Assembly (NCBI GenBank): GCA_009192285.1
Contig: CM018610.1
Span: forward strand, 124,001-188,000
Direction: 5' to 3'
DNA: 64,000 bases
DNA from: Morchella semilibera
Lineage: Eukaryota > Ascomycota > Pezizomycetes > Pezizales > Morchellaceae
The translations under genes were made by a program, and so were the position numbers. Shown in pieces: positions 47,466 to 58,500 of this stretch. How positions within the stretch are numbered: position 1 is the first letter of the stretch; each line of letters opens with the position of its first letter. Below the pieces are notes generated by a model that had not been told where the DNA came from, did not search any database, and saw nothing but the letters and a program-made list of their open reading frames with translations.

Positions 47466-49985
47466 CGGCCAAACACACCACCACCTCCAAACGGTCCCAA
47501 TCCAGCGTAGCAGGTATGGCCCGAGGGTAGGTGTGTAAACCTCTTGCAGCCAATCAGTCTATAGAAATTGGGGATCTACTGTACCAGCGCCTAGCCTAAC
47601 GGTCTAATTCCTATGCCTTCTCGCGCCCCTCCGCGAATGGAAATGCGGAGTACCTACAGTATGTACGGATCTCCAGCGTGGGCGGCGGCGCGGCGGCGGC
47701 GGCGATTAGGGTGCCTGCCTATTAACCTCATCTTGACTTGGTTGGGGCAGGTGTATGCAGCCCCCTCTCTCGTACCTAGAGTAGCTGGGCACCCCCCCAG
47801 TCGGTGCATACAGCAGTCAAGCCCGGTTCCCAACCGACATTCCCATCTGGGCCGCCTAGTAGTAGTACGTAATCTGCCAGTCTGTAAGCGAGCCGGCCGG
47901 GCACAGCACAGCACAGCTCGGTATCACAAGATATCACTCGGTGCCAACACCCCCCCCCTCTTTCCCGCGGGTTAGGGCTTACTTACACTACAGTTCCAGT
48001 TCCTACGTCCTACTCCCGAGGGGTAGGCAGGTGGAGGTGGAGGTGGGGGGGGGGACAGAAACAGAAAATCTAGATTCTGACCGACCGACTGGGTTGCGCT
48101 GCGTTGGTGGGTTGCACCCGGGCGGGTTGGGAACTTGCGTTGTGGCATGGTTCTTTTTTTTTTTTTTTACCGACCTTTCGGCGATAGGGGCCGGGGATAA
48201 TGTAGGTGGGGGGGGGGGAGGGGTGTTAGCGCCGAGTCATGGGCTGTCACTCGTGGCTGGCTGGCTGTGGCGCGCGCGTTGATTGATTGATACATCGTGG
48301 CGCGCGCGTGCGTGCGTGTGCGGTGCCAGCTGTCAGTTGTGTGTGTGTGTGGAAGAAGAAGAAGAAGAAGGGGAAGGGGGAGGAAGGGGAGGTAGTGAGA
48401 TGGGTGGGTGTAGTAATGCGGTTTGTAGAGGCAGCGTCTAGGTGCCTATCTATATACTTAAGTACATGAGTTACTTAGAATTTCAATTCCAAGATATTTC
48501 CGTCCCCGTCCATTATGCACGCACGCAATCCCCCCGGCCAGACAGACAGATAGAGCTCCCTCCTCCCGGTTCCACACCTCACAACCCAACTGCAACCCAG
48601 AAAGCAAATCACCCGCAGCCTAGGAATCCGGAGATCAAAATGCTGCTCACTTCACTTCACTTATACACCTACGGGCGGGGCCAGCGTCTAGTTTGCGGGC
48701 CGGCCGGGGTGGGTACAGAGCTGTAGACGGTTTACCTACCTACCTACCTACTGTTGTATCTGTATGCAGCGTTGTGTTGGAGTAGAGTACCACGCAAGAC
48801 CCAAGGATTCTAGTACACCAACCGGTGGTGGTGGATCATGGGGCGTCACTCGCATGCCTGCCTGCTATCTACTACTCTACCTGAGCCACGGCCCAAACAG
48901 TATCAAACAAAACACAGCCGAGTATCGTTGCACTATATATATACGGCCGGTAAGTACTAGGTGCCCGTTACCGTGAGACCTACTCGGCGTATCTAAACTA
49001 ACCTCGGGTCTGTGGTATAAGTAGATAGTAGCTAGCTAGGTAGGTAGGTATATACCAACCAGCGCCCCTCGTACTCTACGGCACACCCAACCCAACCAGC
49101 CCGCTCTTCCGGCAGCGGGTTCGTGTCCGCACCGTTTCCACACCGCCCGCCCACCCGCCCGCCCACCGTAGTTGTACGGTACCTACCCACCCACCTACAG
49201 ACCACCACCCCCATTGGCCAAACACCTACCTATCGCAACCCGACCCGGCCCCACTCCCCAACCAACCAGCAAACCAGCAAACCAAACCCTCTCTACGTCA
49301 CGTCACCAGCTGTGTTGCCATCAGCACACACGCATGGGCCAGTTTTAAACCCGGTCTGAAGAGTTTTTTGCGCGCGCGTGTGTAGGGGAGGGAGGGGGGC
49401 GGTAGATCTACGGGCCGGGCCGGGGGCCGGGGGGGGGTTGCTTTTTTTTTTTTTTTTTTTGCGGTTGCATGGTGTGTTGTGTGATCATTGAGGTCCGCCG
49501 GGTGGGGGGGGGGGGTACATAAGTACATACAGGTAAGTACCTACCTCCCTGGACTAGAAGAACCTGTAGGGCACCCCAGACCGTCCCGTCCCGTCGCACC
49601 ATCCCTCCCTCCCGTCCCTCCCGTCCCGCCCGGGGTAATGATACTATGCCCACCTTTTTTTTTTTTTTTTTTTTCACCCCCCACGATGTCTTTTTTTTTT
49701 TGTCATGGTTACTCATTCGTGGGTGGAGTGAAGTGTATTTTGCCCTTCTATGTAGCAATGTGGCTGCCGCGCTGTCTAGTCTAGTCTGGCCATCGTCTGC
49801 TGCGCGCGCGGGTATGTACATACATACATCTAGCCTGGTATTGTTGCTCTATAAATATAAAAAAAGAAAAAAAAAGAAAGGGAAGCAAGGAAGCAAGGAA
49901 GAACGCAAAGAAAAGAAGCAAAAAAAAAGAAAGAGAGAAAAAAAAAGTCCGTCTATACCCACCCACCCATGTCACCCGCCCTGCC

Positions 49986-51191
49986 CTACGGCAAGCTCCT
50001 CATCACACCCTCAAACGCCACCAGCGCCACCGCATTCGCCGGAAACGCCCTAAGGAAGCATGGCAAGAAGCCCCTAAACACCAACATCAGCCTACGAACC
50101 CCCCGCCACAACGGAGATTGGGACACAAACCTCCAATACGCGCGCATGCCGCCCTCCCTCCACACGGCGGCCGCGGCGGCCCTCCAGTTTGCGAACCGGC
50201 GCCTCCCGGGCTCGAGCTCGTCCGTCATGATGCGCTGCTTGACCACGTCGCTCGGGTAGCTCGTGATCCAGAACATCTGCGCGCTCAGCCCGCCGGCCCA
50301 GAAGTTGATAGCGGGGGTGGAGAGGCCCGTGTGCGCGCCCAGGTACCGCGAGAAGAGGTCGTACGAGCCCCACCAGAAGAAGAAGAACGTGCGGAAGAGG
50401 AGCGTGGCCATGAGGCCGTGGTACAGGCCGCGGATGCCGTGGGAGGCGTACTGTATGTCTGTCTGTCAGCGCGGGCAGGGACCGGGGGGGGGGAGACGGA
50501 CGAGCTTCCGGGTGCAGTCGATCGGGCCCTTGTATTTCATCCCTGTTGTGGTCCCGCGCGCATTATATTGCACCTGCAGGCGCGCCTTGACGTGCTCGAT
50601 GGGTGCGGCAATGAACGAGACTGTCCACCCGGCCATGGTGCCCGCGGCGCCGTGCGCCACCGGCGGGAGACGCTCGTGCTGCGGGTAGAAGTTTGTCTTT
50701 AGCAGCGAGCGGTAGTTTGAGAGTGAGCCCAGCATCCTGCATCTCCCAGTTAGTATCTACCGGGGGGGGGGAGAGGGGGAGAGAGGCAAACTGACAGAGA
50801 GTCCATAAACATCCAGCCCACGAGCGGCGGGCTGGCGCCTTTATAGAGGCCGCGAAAACCTTCGTTGCGGAGCGTCTGGAGGAGGCAATCGAGGGGGCCC
50901 TTGAAGTGGGAGGTGCTCGAGGTTTGGAGGCGCACCTTGATGGTGTCGAAGCTGGTGCGGGGCGGGGGGTTAGGACGATGGTTCGACGGGAGGGGTTTCA
51001 ATTGCACGGAACGGAAAGCTATTGAGAGACTTACGGGTGCCCGACTGTTTTACCCCGCCCCACCCCGCATATTAGTTAGCTATTACACTATGAGGGGGGG
51101 GAGAAACAAGAGTACCAGTCAGCTTCCCCACGCCCGAAAACACGCCGGCCACAAAACCCCGGTATGCCGAGTGCTGACGCTCCGTAGCCAT
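49986..51191 (-). CDS. Mitochondrial carrier family (SLC25) protein with 10-nt microexon
   Basis: Inner-membrane solute carrier of 294 residues. Exons on the minus strand: 51116-51191, 51035-51044 (10 nt), 50796-50951, 50502-50736, 50131-50450 and 49986-50073. All introns are GT-AG (51-83 bp) and phases fit. The three carrier repeats each show the PX[DE]XX[KR] signature: [14 protein letters not shown] (built across the microexon), [12 protein letters not shown] and [12 protein letters not shown]-terminal [15 protein letters not shown] and [13 protein letters not shown] are typical of the carnitine/ornithine-like fungal subgroup, but the substrate cannot be assigned. The final intron (50074-50130) is 57 nt, a multiple of three, and has no stop, so its retention would add 19 residues between RAYWR and GFLPCF. 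The start is 538 bp from the divergent SMP-like gene. Confidence 0.88.
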
Positions 51192-51728
51192 GGTCTTTGG
51201 GGGTGCACTCTGCATGTTTCTGTGCTAAGGGGGGGGTTCGGGTTCGGGGGAGAGCTCAATTGCTTGTCGTGGGAGGGGCGGCGATGGAGGGGCAGAGTCA
51301 AAAAGTCGAGTTGAGTAATTGAGGCTCTCCATGTATGTACCCGGCTTGGCGCCCGTGAACCCTGGCTCGGCTTCGGTATGTTCCGTAGAATCAATTGTGT
51401 GTGTTCGAGAACATGTCATGTCGATGCTTTCCACATTCCCCATGGAACACCAAAGAGATACTGACATTGATGGACCCCCTCAATTAACCACAGCGCTCTA
51501 TGCACATCTCTAACGTCATATGCTGTAACAGAGGACCCGATATATGCTTCATTGCTACGTCATGAGAGGGTAAACGGCGGCGGCCAGCAGCCAGTCTTTA
51601 TATTGGGTCAAACTCGGCCCTTCTGGTGGGGAGATGAGACAATTCTGAAAACCTCTTCTTCCTACTCCTACTACACCTGAGACTTGACCACTGCCCACAC
51701 CGCCAACCCCCCCCCCCAAAAAAAAAAA
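51192..51728. promoter_or_regulatory. Divergent promoter region
   Basis: This 537-bp region separates the start codons of the minus-strand carrier and the plus-strand SMP-like gene, so both promoters must lie within it. A poly(C)-poly(A) junction (about 51707-51728) immediately precedes the plus-strand ATG. A G-run with GGTTCGGGTTCGGGGG lies near 51228-51248. I see no specific operator. Confidence 0.5.
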
Positions 51729-52098
51729 ATGACCGACCAAACCTTCCACCTAACCCGCGAAGACATCGAATCGCGCGAGTCACGCCGCCACCACGGCCAA
51801 ATCCCCGCCGACGCCGACTCCTCAATCCTCAAAGTCCCCCCACCACCAGGAAAAAACTAACACACCACTAGTCCATCGTCGACCAGAACAAGAACCGCCC
51901 CGGCAAGGACCCACAGGCCCACCTGGAGCTCCCCGAGGACCCCCCAGTGCCCGGCGGTCTCAAGTCCGCCAACGCACGCCGCTTCGGCAGGGACCTGGCG
52001 GCAGGGAGCGGTGGGATGCGGGGTGCAGAGCGGCGTGAGGGTCGATGGAGGGACGTTGCGGAAGGGAACTGTAGGCCCACCGATATAAACCTTGTGTG
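51729..52098 (+). CDS. SMP-like (seed-maturation-protein type) small protein with apparent frame change
   Basis: Small hydrophilic protein of a fungal family annotated, from memory, as SMP-domain or LEA-like. Exon 1, 51729-51833, encodes MTDQTFHLTREDIESRESRR followed by HHGQIPADADSSILK. A 38-bp intron (GTCCCC donor, AAACTAAC branch, CACTAG acceptor) leads to exon 2 from 51872: SIVDQNKNRPGKDPQAHLEL, LPEDPPVP, SANARRFG. The frame then runs to a TGA at 52096-52098 with an unfamiliar tail. The family's usual C-terminal signature (SGVRVDGGTLRKG) is present in another frame from about 52017, as if one G were surplus in the GGTGGGATGCGGGG stretch. This could be a real frameshift, a homopolymer error, or an alternative ending. 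Relatives are abundant in dormant or stressed cells; that role is inferred. Confidence 0.6.
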
Positions 52099-53835
52099 AA
52101 TCGTAAAAGCTAATTGGACTGTGTGCTTGTAGTTTGAGTCCTGAGTATTCATAGAGAGAGATGGGCGTTTTATAGTGTCTTGCATGGTTCCTGTCTGTTA
52201 GTTGGGAGGGGGTTATGTCTGGGTTGGTTGGGGCGAGGGATCCAGGTATCTATCTAGTACTGAATCCAGTTAAGCCAATCGACCGAATCATGTCTAATCC
52301 CTCCATATCTCATAGCCTCACAACTCCCTCAAAAAGATGTATCCAATTCAAGACCCCCACCCCCGCCAGGTGCACAACCGTGGCGGACATACAACCGGCA
52401 GGCCCACCAACTACGAGTGATATCTCATGACCCCACACCCTCCCCCGCGGGTGGCTAGCTACGGACTAGGCAGTGTTACCGGCCGGATGGGGTCTTGCTT
52501 TCTTAAATTGTGTTGTGCATGGTTGATGAGTTATACGTTATATAGCCAGGCAGTCCAGCCCAAACGGTTCGTCCTGCGTTTTAGACCATTGGACTCAGCT
52601 CAGTCGGACTGAACCGCTAAGTTGAATGCCTGAGTAGACGTAGGCCCTACCAATCCGGCCCACGATATCATATTCCCATATACTATACGATGTAGCGAGT
52701 ACGTCCGGCCGCGTTTTATATACAGGTGCCATGCGTGTTCTCGGGGTGAAATCAAGCACCGCCGCAACTACTCAACCCCGCCCAACTGCAATTAACCTGA
52801 GACCATATATATACTTATATACAGAACCACAACCAGTGTATATATCAAAGCCACGGCCATTTACACACCGGGAGGCAACCACGACAGCCGGCGGGCCCAC
52901 GGGAACGGCGAGGTCGGTACCCGCTACCGGCCACGGGAGACATCAATACTTCAACCCCACCGCAAGCACAAGTATACACCACAGCCCGCTGCACTGCAGC
53001 ACGTATGTCTTGATATCTGTGCACCACCCGCCCGGCCACCAAATTAATATACCCAATACTAGGCCAGGCCAGGATCACGCACTAATATACCACCCGCTAC
53101 ATAATATAAAAAGGAACATACCCCCACTCCCCTCCCCCTCGGGTGCTTCTGTGGTGCGTCCACTGCCCGGCCCACCCTCACACCGCAATACTGGCCCCCC
53201 ACGACAAGAACAGCCCCGCGTCAATGATCATGCCCTAACCACAGCAGCCCACAGCCCCTACAGGCAACCTACTACTACCATAGGACCCAAAGCAATATCC
53301 CCAAAAGGGCCCCGACAGCTGCAGCCGGGCCGGGGGCATGTTGGTCCGGCCTATCCCGGCGGCCGTCCCGCCGAGCCGGGGCCAGTCCCCCGGGCGCCCG
53401 GCGAGCGTCTAGCTACACCGACAGAAGCTCCGGGGGCCGGTGTTCCAGTCTGGGGTAAATGATAGTTACTACGCGGAACAAACCGCCCTCTCGCCCATCA
53501 TGGGGTATCACTCGGCCGGTCGAACACGGGCACTGGCTAGGCGATGTCTCTTCAACAGGTTTTATACGGGAGTGTTGAGCTTCTATGGACAAGATTGTCA
53601 CTAAATCTTTATGGAGCATTGAGGCTTTATGGGACATGAACATCAGTATCGGCAGCCTGAACCTTTTAAAAATTAAAGCACACAGCACGTATTATTTACA
53701 GCTGGTCTTAACGACCTGCAAGCACACCATATATACACGTCCTTATCTTTAAAGAAAAAGGAAAAAGAAAAAAAAAGCGGAGAGAGACCACGACCTGTTT
53801 ATTTTTTAAACCCCCCAACGAAAACCTACCCGTGC
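52099..53835. other. Intergenic spacer
   Basis: No gene called. A 243-codon open frame at 52731-53462 is Pro/His/Thr-rich and lacks family motifs. TATATA words near 52805-52845 and C-rich stretches near 53120-53200 occur. An A-rich tract (53753-53776) lies just past the stop of the minus-strand gene and probably belongs to its 3' UTR. Confidence 0.45.
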
Positions 53836-55581
53836 CTACTCCGCGACCTGCACCTGCACCTCCGCAAACGGCACATCGAGCATCTTCCCCCCCACCCACA
53901 CCCCCCTTCTCCGCCAACCCTCCAAACACCCCCTCCAGCACCCTCTCCCCACCCACGTCCACGCTGCCCGCCCCCTCCTCCGCCTCCCCCGCCTTCGGCA
54001 CACACCCAAACCTCACCCCCGCCGCAGCCTCCTTCCCAGCCTCCTCTGGCGCCACCGCCGCGAAAAACTGGACCCACTCCCCCACATTGACAATCCCCGT
54101 GCTCGGCCTCTCCGCCTCCCCTGGATGCCCCGCGGCATTAAACAGGCTATTCTCAAAGTTCTCCGCAAACCCGCCAACGTCGGCCTCGCCCTGCGGATCC
54201 AGCGACAGCAAGCCGGCCTTCGACCCCCATCCGCCGCCGCCCGACAGCACGCGGTGCGTGCGCACGCCCGCGTCAGCGAAGGAATACCCGCCCCTCGCGC
54301 TCGAGTGGGTTGTGCGGCGTGATGCGCGCAAACACCGCCACGGGGCCGCCGGACGGTTGGGTCTGGAGGTACTCGGGGACTGCCTTTTCGAGCTCGCGGC
54401 TGGCACCGACGGGGGCGCCGTCGCCGTCCAGCTGTTTAAGGATGTTGCCCATTCCCGCTGCGATTCTACGGGGCGGGGTGAGCGTGTGGAGGGGGATTGT
54501 GGGCTTTGGCTCCGAAGTGGCCCCGGCGGCTGGGGCGGGGAGCGTAACCTCTACTGTTGCGATCTCGTGCTCAGGGACCTTCACAACGCCAGTGCGCTGT
54601 CCAATGAGTTTCATGAGCTCCCCCATCTCATCCCACGCATCCTTGATATCCTGCTGTGCGTTCGCAAACTCCAGCGCATCATTCGGCGACAGGCCCGTCG
54701 CCGCTTCAATTTGGACGGGCACTTCCCTGACGGCCGGGGGGATGTGCAGGAGCGTCGACGGAGCGCCGTTGTGGAAAACGGTGTTGGCCAGCGGGAGCGT
54801 GACTTTAGTCGTGGGGAGGGAGAAGGTCAATGATCGAGCAAGCCCCTTTACGGGCGGGAGCTTGATGGGGAGGTCGGCATCGGTGAGGAGCCAGCTGTGA
54901 CCAGTCTCGGCGAGGGTGCCGGCAGGAGAGCCGGGGAGGGAGTCGACGGCGGCGGCGAGGATGGAGACGGTGCCGTCGTTGGTCCAGGGGTGGAGATTCT
55001 CGGGCGTGATGCTGGAGGCGGACTTGGGGGTTGTGAGGAGGATTATTGATTTTGGGGGTGAGGGAAGATCGGTGGGGGGTTGGAGATCGGGCTGGATAGG
55101 GTGTGGCGAGTGTCAGTGATTTTGTTCCCCGCTTTTTTGTGTGTGCGTGTAAATTAATTCAATAGGTGCGCAGATAGAATGGTTTGTATAAAGGCATGTA
55201 CGATTTATTTTGTATTTCAGAAAAATAGGTTAATCTCATTCGTCCCCATAAGGTTACGTCAGATATGCCATGCTACATTATATGTTCATCATGGATGATA
55301 AATAGTACATAATTCAACAAACCAAACAAAAAAAAAAGATTTACGAAACAAACAAGATGGAAAAACACACTGACCGACCTCGGGTTCAGCACCGTACGAA
55401 GAACCACATAACTTCTTCGATGCTGATTATAGAGCTTTACCGCATTAGTATCACGAGTACCACCACCGTTGGGGTGATGGAGGACCGGGCCCCGAAATCC
55501 AATGCCATTTGAGAGATATGATCTGAGCAGCAGCAGGGAGGGTGACGAAGTGCGAGAGGCGGTGCAGCGTAGAGTCGTCAT
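53836..55581 (-). CDS. Conserved, probably mitochondrial protein; reading frame changes twice
   Basis: Minus-strand gene of a conserved Pezizomycotina family whose motif GGGGWG..AGLLSLDPQ I remember from proteins variously annotated as uncharacterised or 'V-type ATPase C subunit family'; the function is unknown. Exon 1, 55375-55581, gives an Arg/Ser-rich, acid-poor N-terminus (MTTLRCTASRTSSPSLLLLR) like a mitochondrial presequence. A 283-bp intron ends at a CCAG acceptor. Exon 2 from 55091 reads SIILLTTPKSASSITPENLH, then TPPRRIAAGMGNILKQL and VAVFARITPHNPLEREG. Near 54287-54294 the homologous reading moves to another frame (YSFADAGVRTHRVLSGGGGW), and near 53887-53906 it moves again, to WVGGKMLDVPFAEVQVQVAE and a stop at 53836-53838. 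Each move equals one surplus G in a G-run. Pseudogene or sequencing error are both possible. Confidence 0.55.
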
Positions 55582-58500
55582 CTTTTATCCTAAAAAGAAG
55601 GGCTGAGACAAACAGTTATACGGATGTTGGATGCTGAAAAGGAAATTACGGGGTCGTGCGGCGGTAGTGGCGGTGGTGAACTTAGTAGTTAGTGGATGGT
55701 AGGTGGGGGTGAGGACCCGGCCGATTGTTACCCGGATTTAGAATGCTGAATTGGGGACAGAGACACACTGATCTCTAGGACAGGAGGAGGTTCTTCATCT
55801 GCTGCTGCTGGCCTCTGCCACCGGCTGCTGCTGCTGCTCCTCCCTCCCGTCGGTTGTCTCGGCAAATCCTGTAACAGGACTCCCCAGGAAATTTCTTGGC
55901 TGGTGGCTAGTGTTTTGTTTCTTCTCCCCCAATCCACCCCCGAGGCAGCTGATAGGATATCAGTCACCGGTGGTTCTGCTGCTGACCAGGCTGAAGTCTC
56001 GAGATTTAGATACCTAATATTTTCTTTAGTCCTCTTTTTTTCCCCTCTTCCTTTTTTTCGTTTCCCTCAGCTGAAGCTACACCGGGGGGGTGGTGTGGAG
56101 AGTGATTCAGGCTATATGATTGGTCCATAGTACTTCGAAAGTAATCCAAATAATAAAACACCCACTTGGCAATCACAATAAAAGAGTACTTACATTTTCC
56201 ATATAACTCCCCCCCCCTCACCCCCAGAGATCTCATCAGCTATTATATTAACAGAAATAACAAGCTTGTCTAGGCCAGCTCGTCATTTACCCTGGCCTCA
56301 TACGTGCATTCGGTTCGGAAAATATAGATAAAACTATTGCCGAGGAGCAGAGAGAGAGAGAGAGGAAGGGATCCAGGATAACTGTAATTCTACGATTGTA
56401 ACCGTAAACAAAAACCCACCCCAGGCCGTACGTCTCGATCTGTGTGACATCCGATGGACGGATTATGCGAGCTGCAGGAACGGAAAAATTTAAAGAGGAG
56501 CACACACAAACAGCCGCCGCCGCATAACTAGGTACGCTACGCAAGACATGTGCAGTGCAATGCACTGCAAGCTCGTCCGATATTTTCCCTTCCCTTCACT
56601 TTCCATTTCTTCACTTTTGACCCTGTCGGGGATCCCTGCCAACCCTCGTTTATGTATGTGGTGGGTGGTGGGTGGTGGGTGGTGGTGGTAGTTGTGGTGC
56701 TTGGAGAGAGGGAGAGCCAGCCAAACAGGATCAGAACAGCCTAGTCCTTCCCCGGGATATATGCAGGTACAGAAGAAATCCGATCAGATGCCTTCCTAGT
56801 CCCTCCTTCCTTTCTCTGTATGGGCAGCTGTCGGTCGGTCGTATCGCAACGGCGCAGCGCAACTTGACAGATAGATATATGATTGATTTCCACAGTTCGA
56901 ATCACTTCATAAACCTTGGACCCCGGAAAATTCCTGCGCAAATTTGGGGTCGAGAGAGAGAGAGATGAGATCGGGATCAGATCGCGAATGACGTGTTCAC
57001 TAATCCATCTCAAGCAAGCACTGGCACCTTGCAAGCAAAAGACGCGCGCGAAGGCGAATGCTTTGATTTGGACGACCGATGGCAACTTTTTTTTTTTGGC
57101 CCCATCGCATCGCACGTCCCCTTTGCGAGTCTCTTCAGCCTTATGGTGATCATCAGCGATCACTCACATATGCATATCGAGAGTCCACAGTTGCACGTTG
57201 GTTGCCGGACATGCTTCTCGAAAACTCTGTAGCTAGGAAGGTACATACGTCCTGTCAAAAAAACAATCAAAGACATTCTCCAAACCTTCATTAAATTTTC
57301 ATCTCATTCAGCTGCGCCGAGTCGCCCACGCGCAGACTTGACAGGATCCGGCTGGGAAGATATTGCCATTTCCCAACAGACTAACTATGATTGAGTAAAA
57401 GGGCCAACCCAACGAACGAAACTTAATCCATGACGCATATTCACGTGCGGCCCGCCCGGGCTTTTCATCCAGAAGTTAGTGAAAGCAAACCTCCGAACAC
57501 ACACACACACACACACACACATATAAAAACATCGTGGTACGAGGTTTTAGTTGTTCGAGAGGGTTCACTATATTTAACTCTCGGGCTTCTCCCAAAACGT
57601 TATTCACTCACTAATTCCGGCCCGCCCGGCCTCCGTGAGACCGGAGCCTCAATTTTGATGGTTAAGAAAAAGAAGGAGATACATACACCCTCTATGCAAA
57701 CGCCACGCCATGCCAACCCCTTCACTACTTGCAATTGACCGGGCTCAACAGATCCACTCTGCCTGGTCTTACTTAGCATGCGCAAGTTAAAAAAAAAGTA
57801 TGTTTAAAATGAACCTCTCAGCCATCTCATAAGTAACGTAAAGTCTGTTTGCCTTCACCCGTACTAGCAGAAGAAACAGACAAGGTAGGGGGCCAATTAG
57901 AAACCGCCCACGGCAAGGTACAGCCAGTAAAGTAAAAAAAAATCACAGGGTTCTCCGGCTGATGAAGTAGAGAAGTCGGGAGGCAAAGGTGCGCAATCAT
58001 AACGCCAGCCAGCCAGCCTGACGAGTCATCTTGAGTAAGTACTAGTACATTGATATGTACATGTATGTACTGTGCCTTTATTATTATTAAATAATACGAG
58101 AGTAGGTGTTCTACCCAGAAATTTTCCTATGGCCACCTGGGAAAAACTAATTTTCTAATTATGGATGTGAAGTGATGTGAATTGAGAATGCAGATGGTTG
58201 AAATTCGATGTCATGGGCTGTCTCAGACTCAATTTTCTTTTTTTTTTCGCACCTTAGCGTGTGTGGCTGGCCACACATCTTTTCTGTAGTTTGCCGAGTT
58301 ATGGTAGTATGGCCGGGCCATCTGGTTTAGATGCTCATCACATCGCACAGAAGCAGATACGTCGTGCAAGAATCCTCGGTTGGTTTAGTTGTTTACTTAT
58401 CTAGTAAATCAACAAGGAAACCTTTTGAGAAACAAAGCACAAGCACAGACGCAAGGTCAACCAGAGTTCAGCCGGACCGCGAGCGCGCGCGCGGGACCCA

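Larger units (their letters stand above)
43557..49985. other. 6.4-kb spacer dominated by simple repeats
   Basis: No gene recognised. The first about 900 bp probably hold the leader and promoter of the minus-strand gene. Repeats include GTGTGTGAGTGTGTGAGTG near 43763-43793, CT dinucleotides at 43908-43935, and poly(G) runs near 43819-43831 and 43969-43982. GTAGGTAGGTAGGTAG lies near 44221-44236, AGACA/GGACA words near 44326-44370, poly(A) 26 at 45117-45142, and GGTACCGGTACCGGTACC near 46601-46618. A pentanucleotide array lies at 47416-47465, AGA/AAG triplets at 48351-48372, poly(T) near 48150-48168, 49441-49460 and 49656-49674, and CCCTCCCTCCCGTCCCTCCC near 49603-49622. Confidence 0.55.

Noticed and set aside
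40419-49985. CRISPR-like or regularly spaced repeats
   Set aside because: All repeats are simple microsatellites without unique spacers, and the genome is eukaryotic.
52731-53462. 243-codon open frame between SMP-like and mitochondrial genes
   Set aside because: Low-complexity Pro/His/Thr composition, no motif, mixed codon endings unlike the neighbouring genes, and no promoter or splice context.
53832-54833. 333-codon plus-strand open frame, Pro/Ala/Ser-rich
   Set aside because: It is the antisense shadow of the minus-strand conserved gene, which carries recognisable family motifs; GC-rich coding DNA often leaves long antisense frames.
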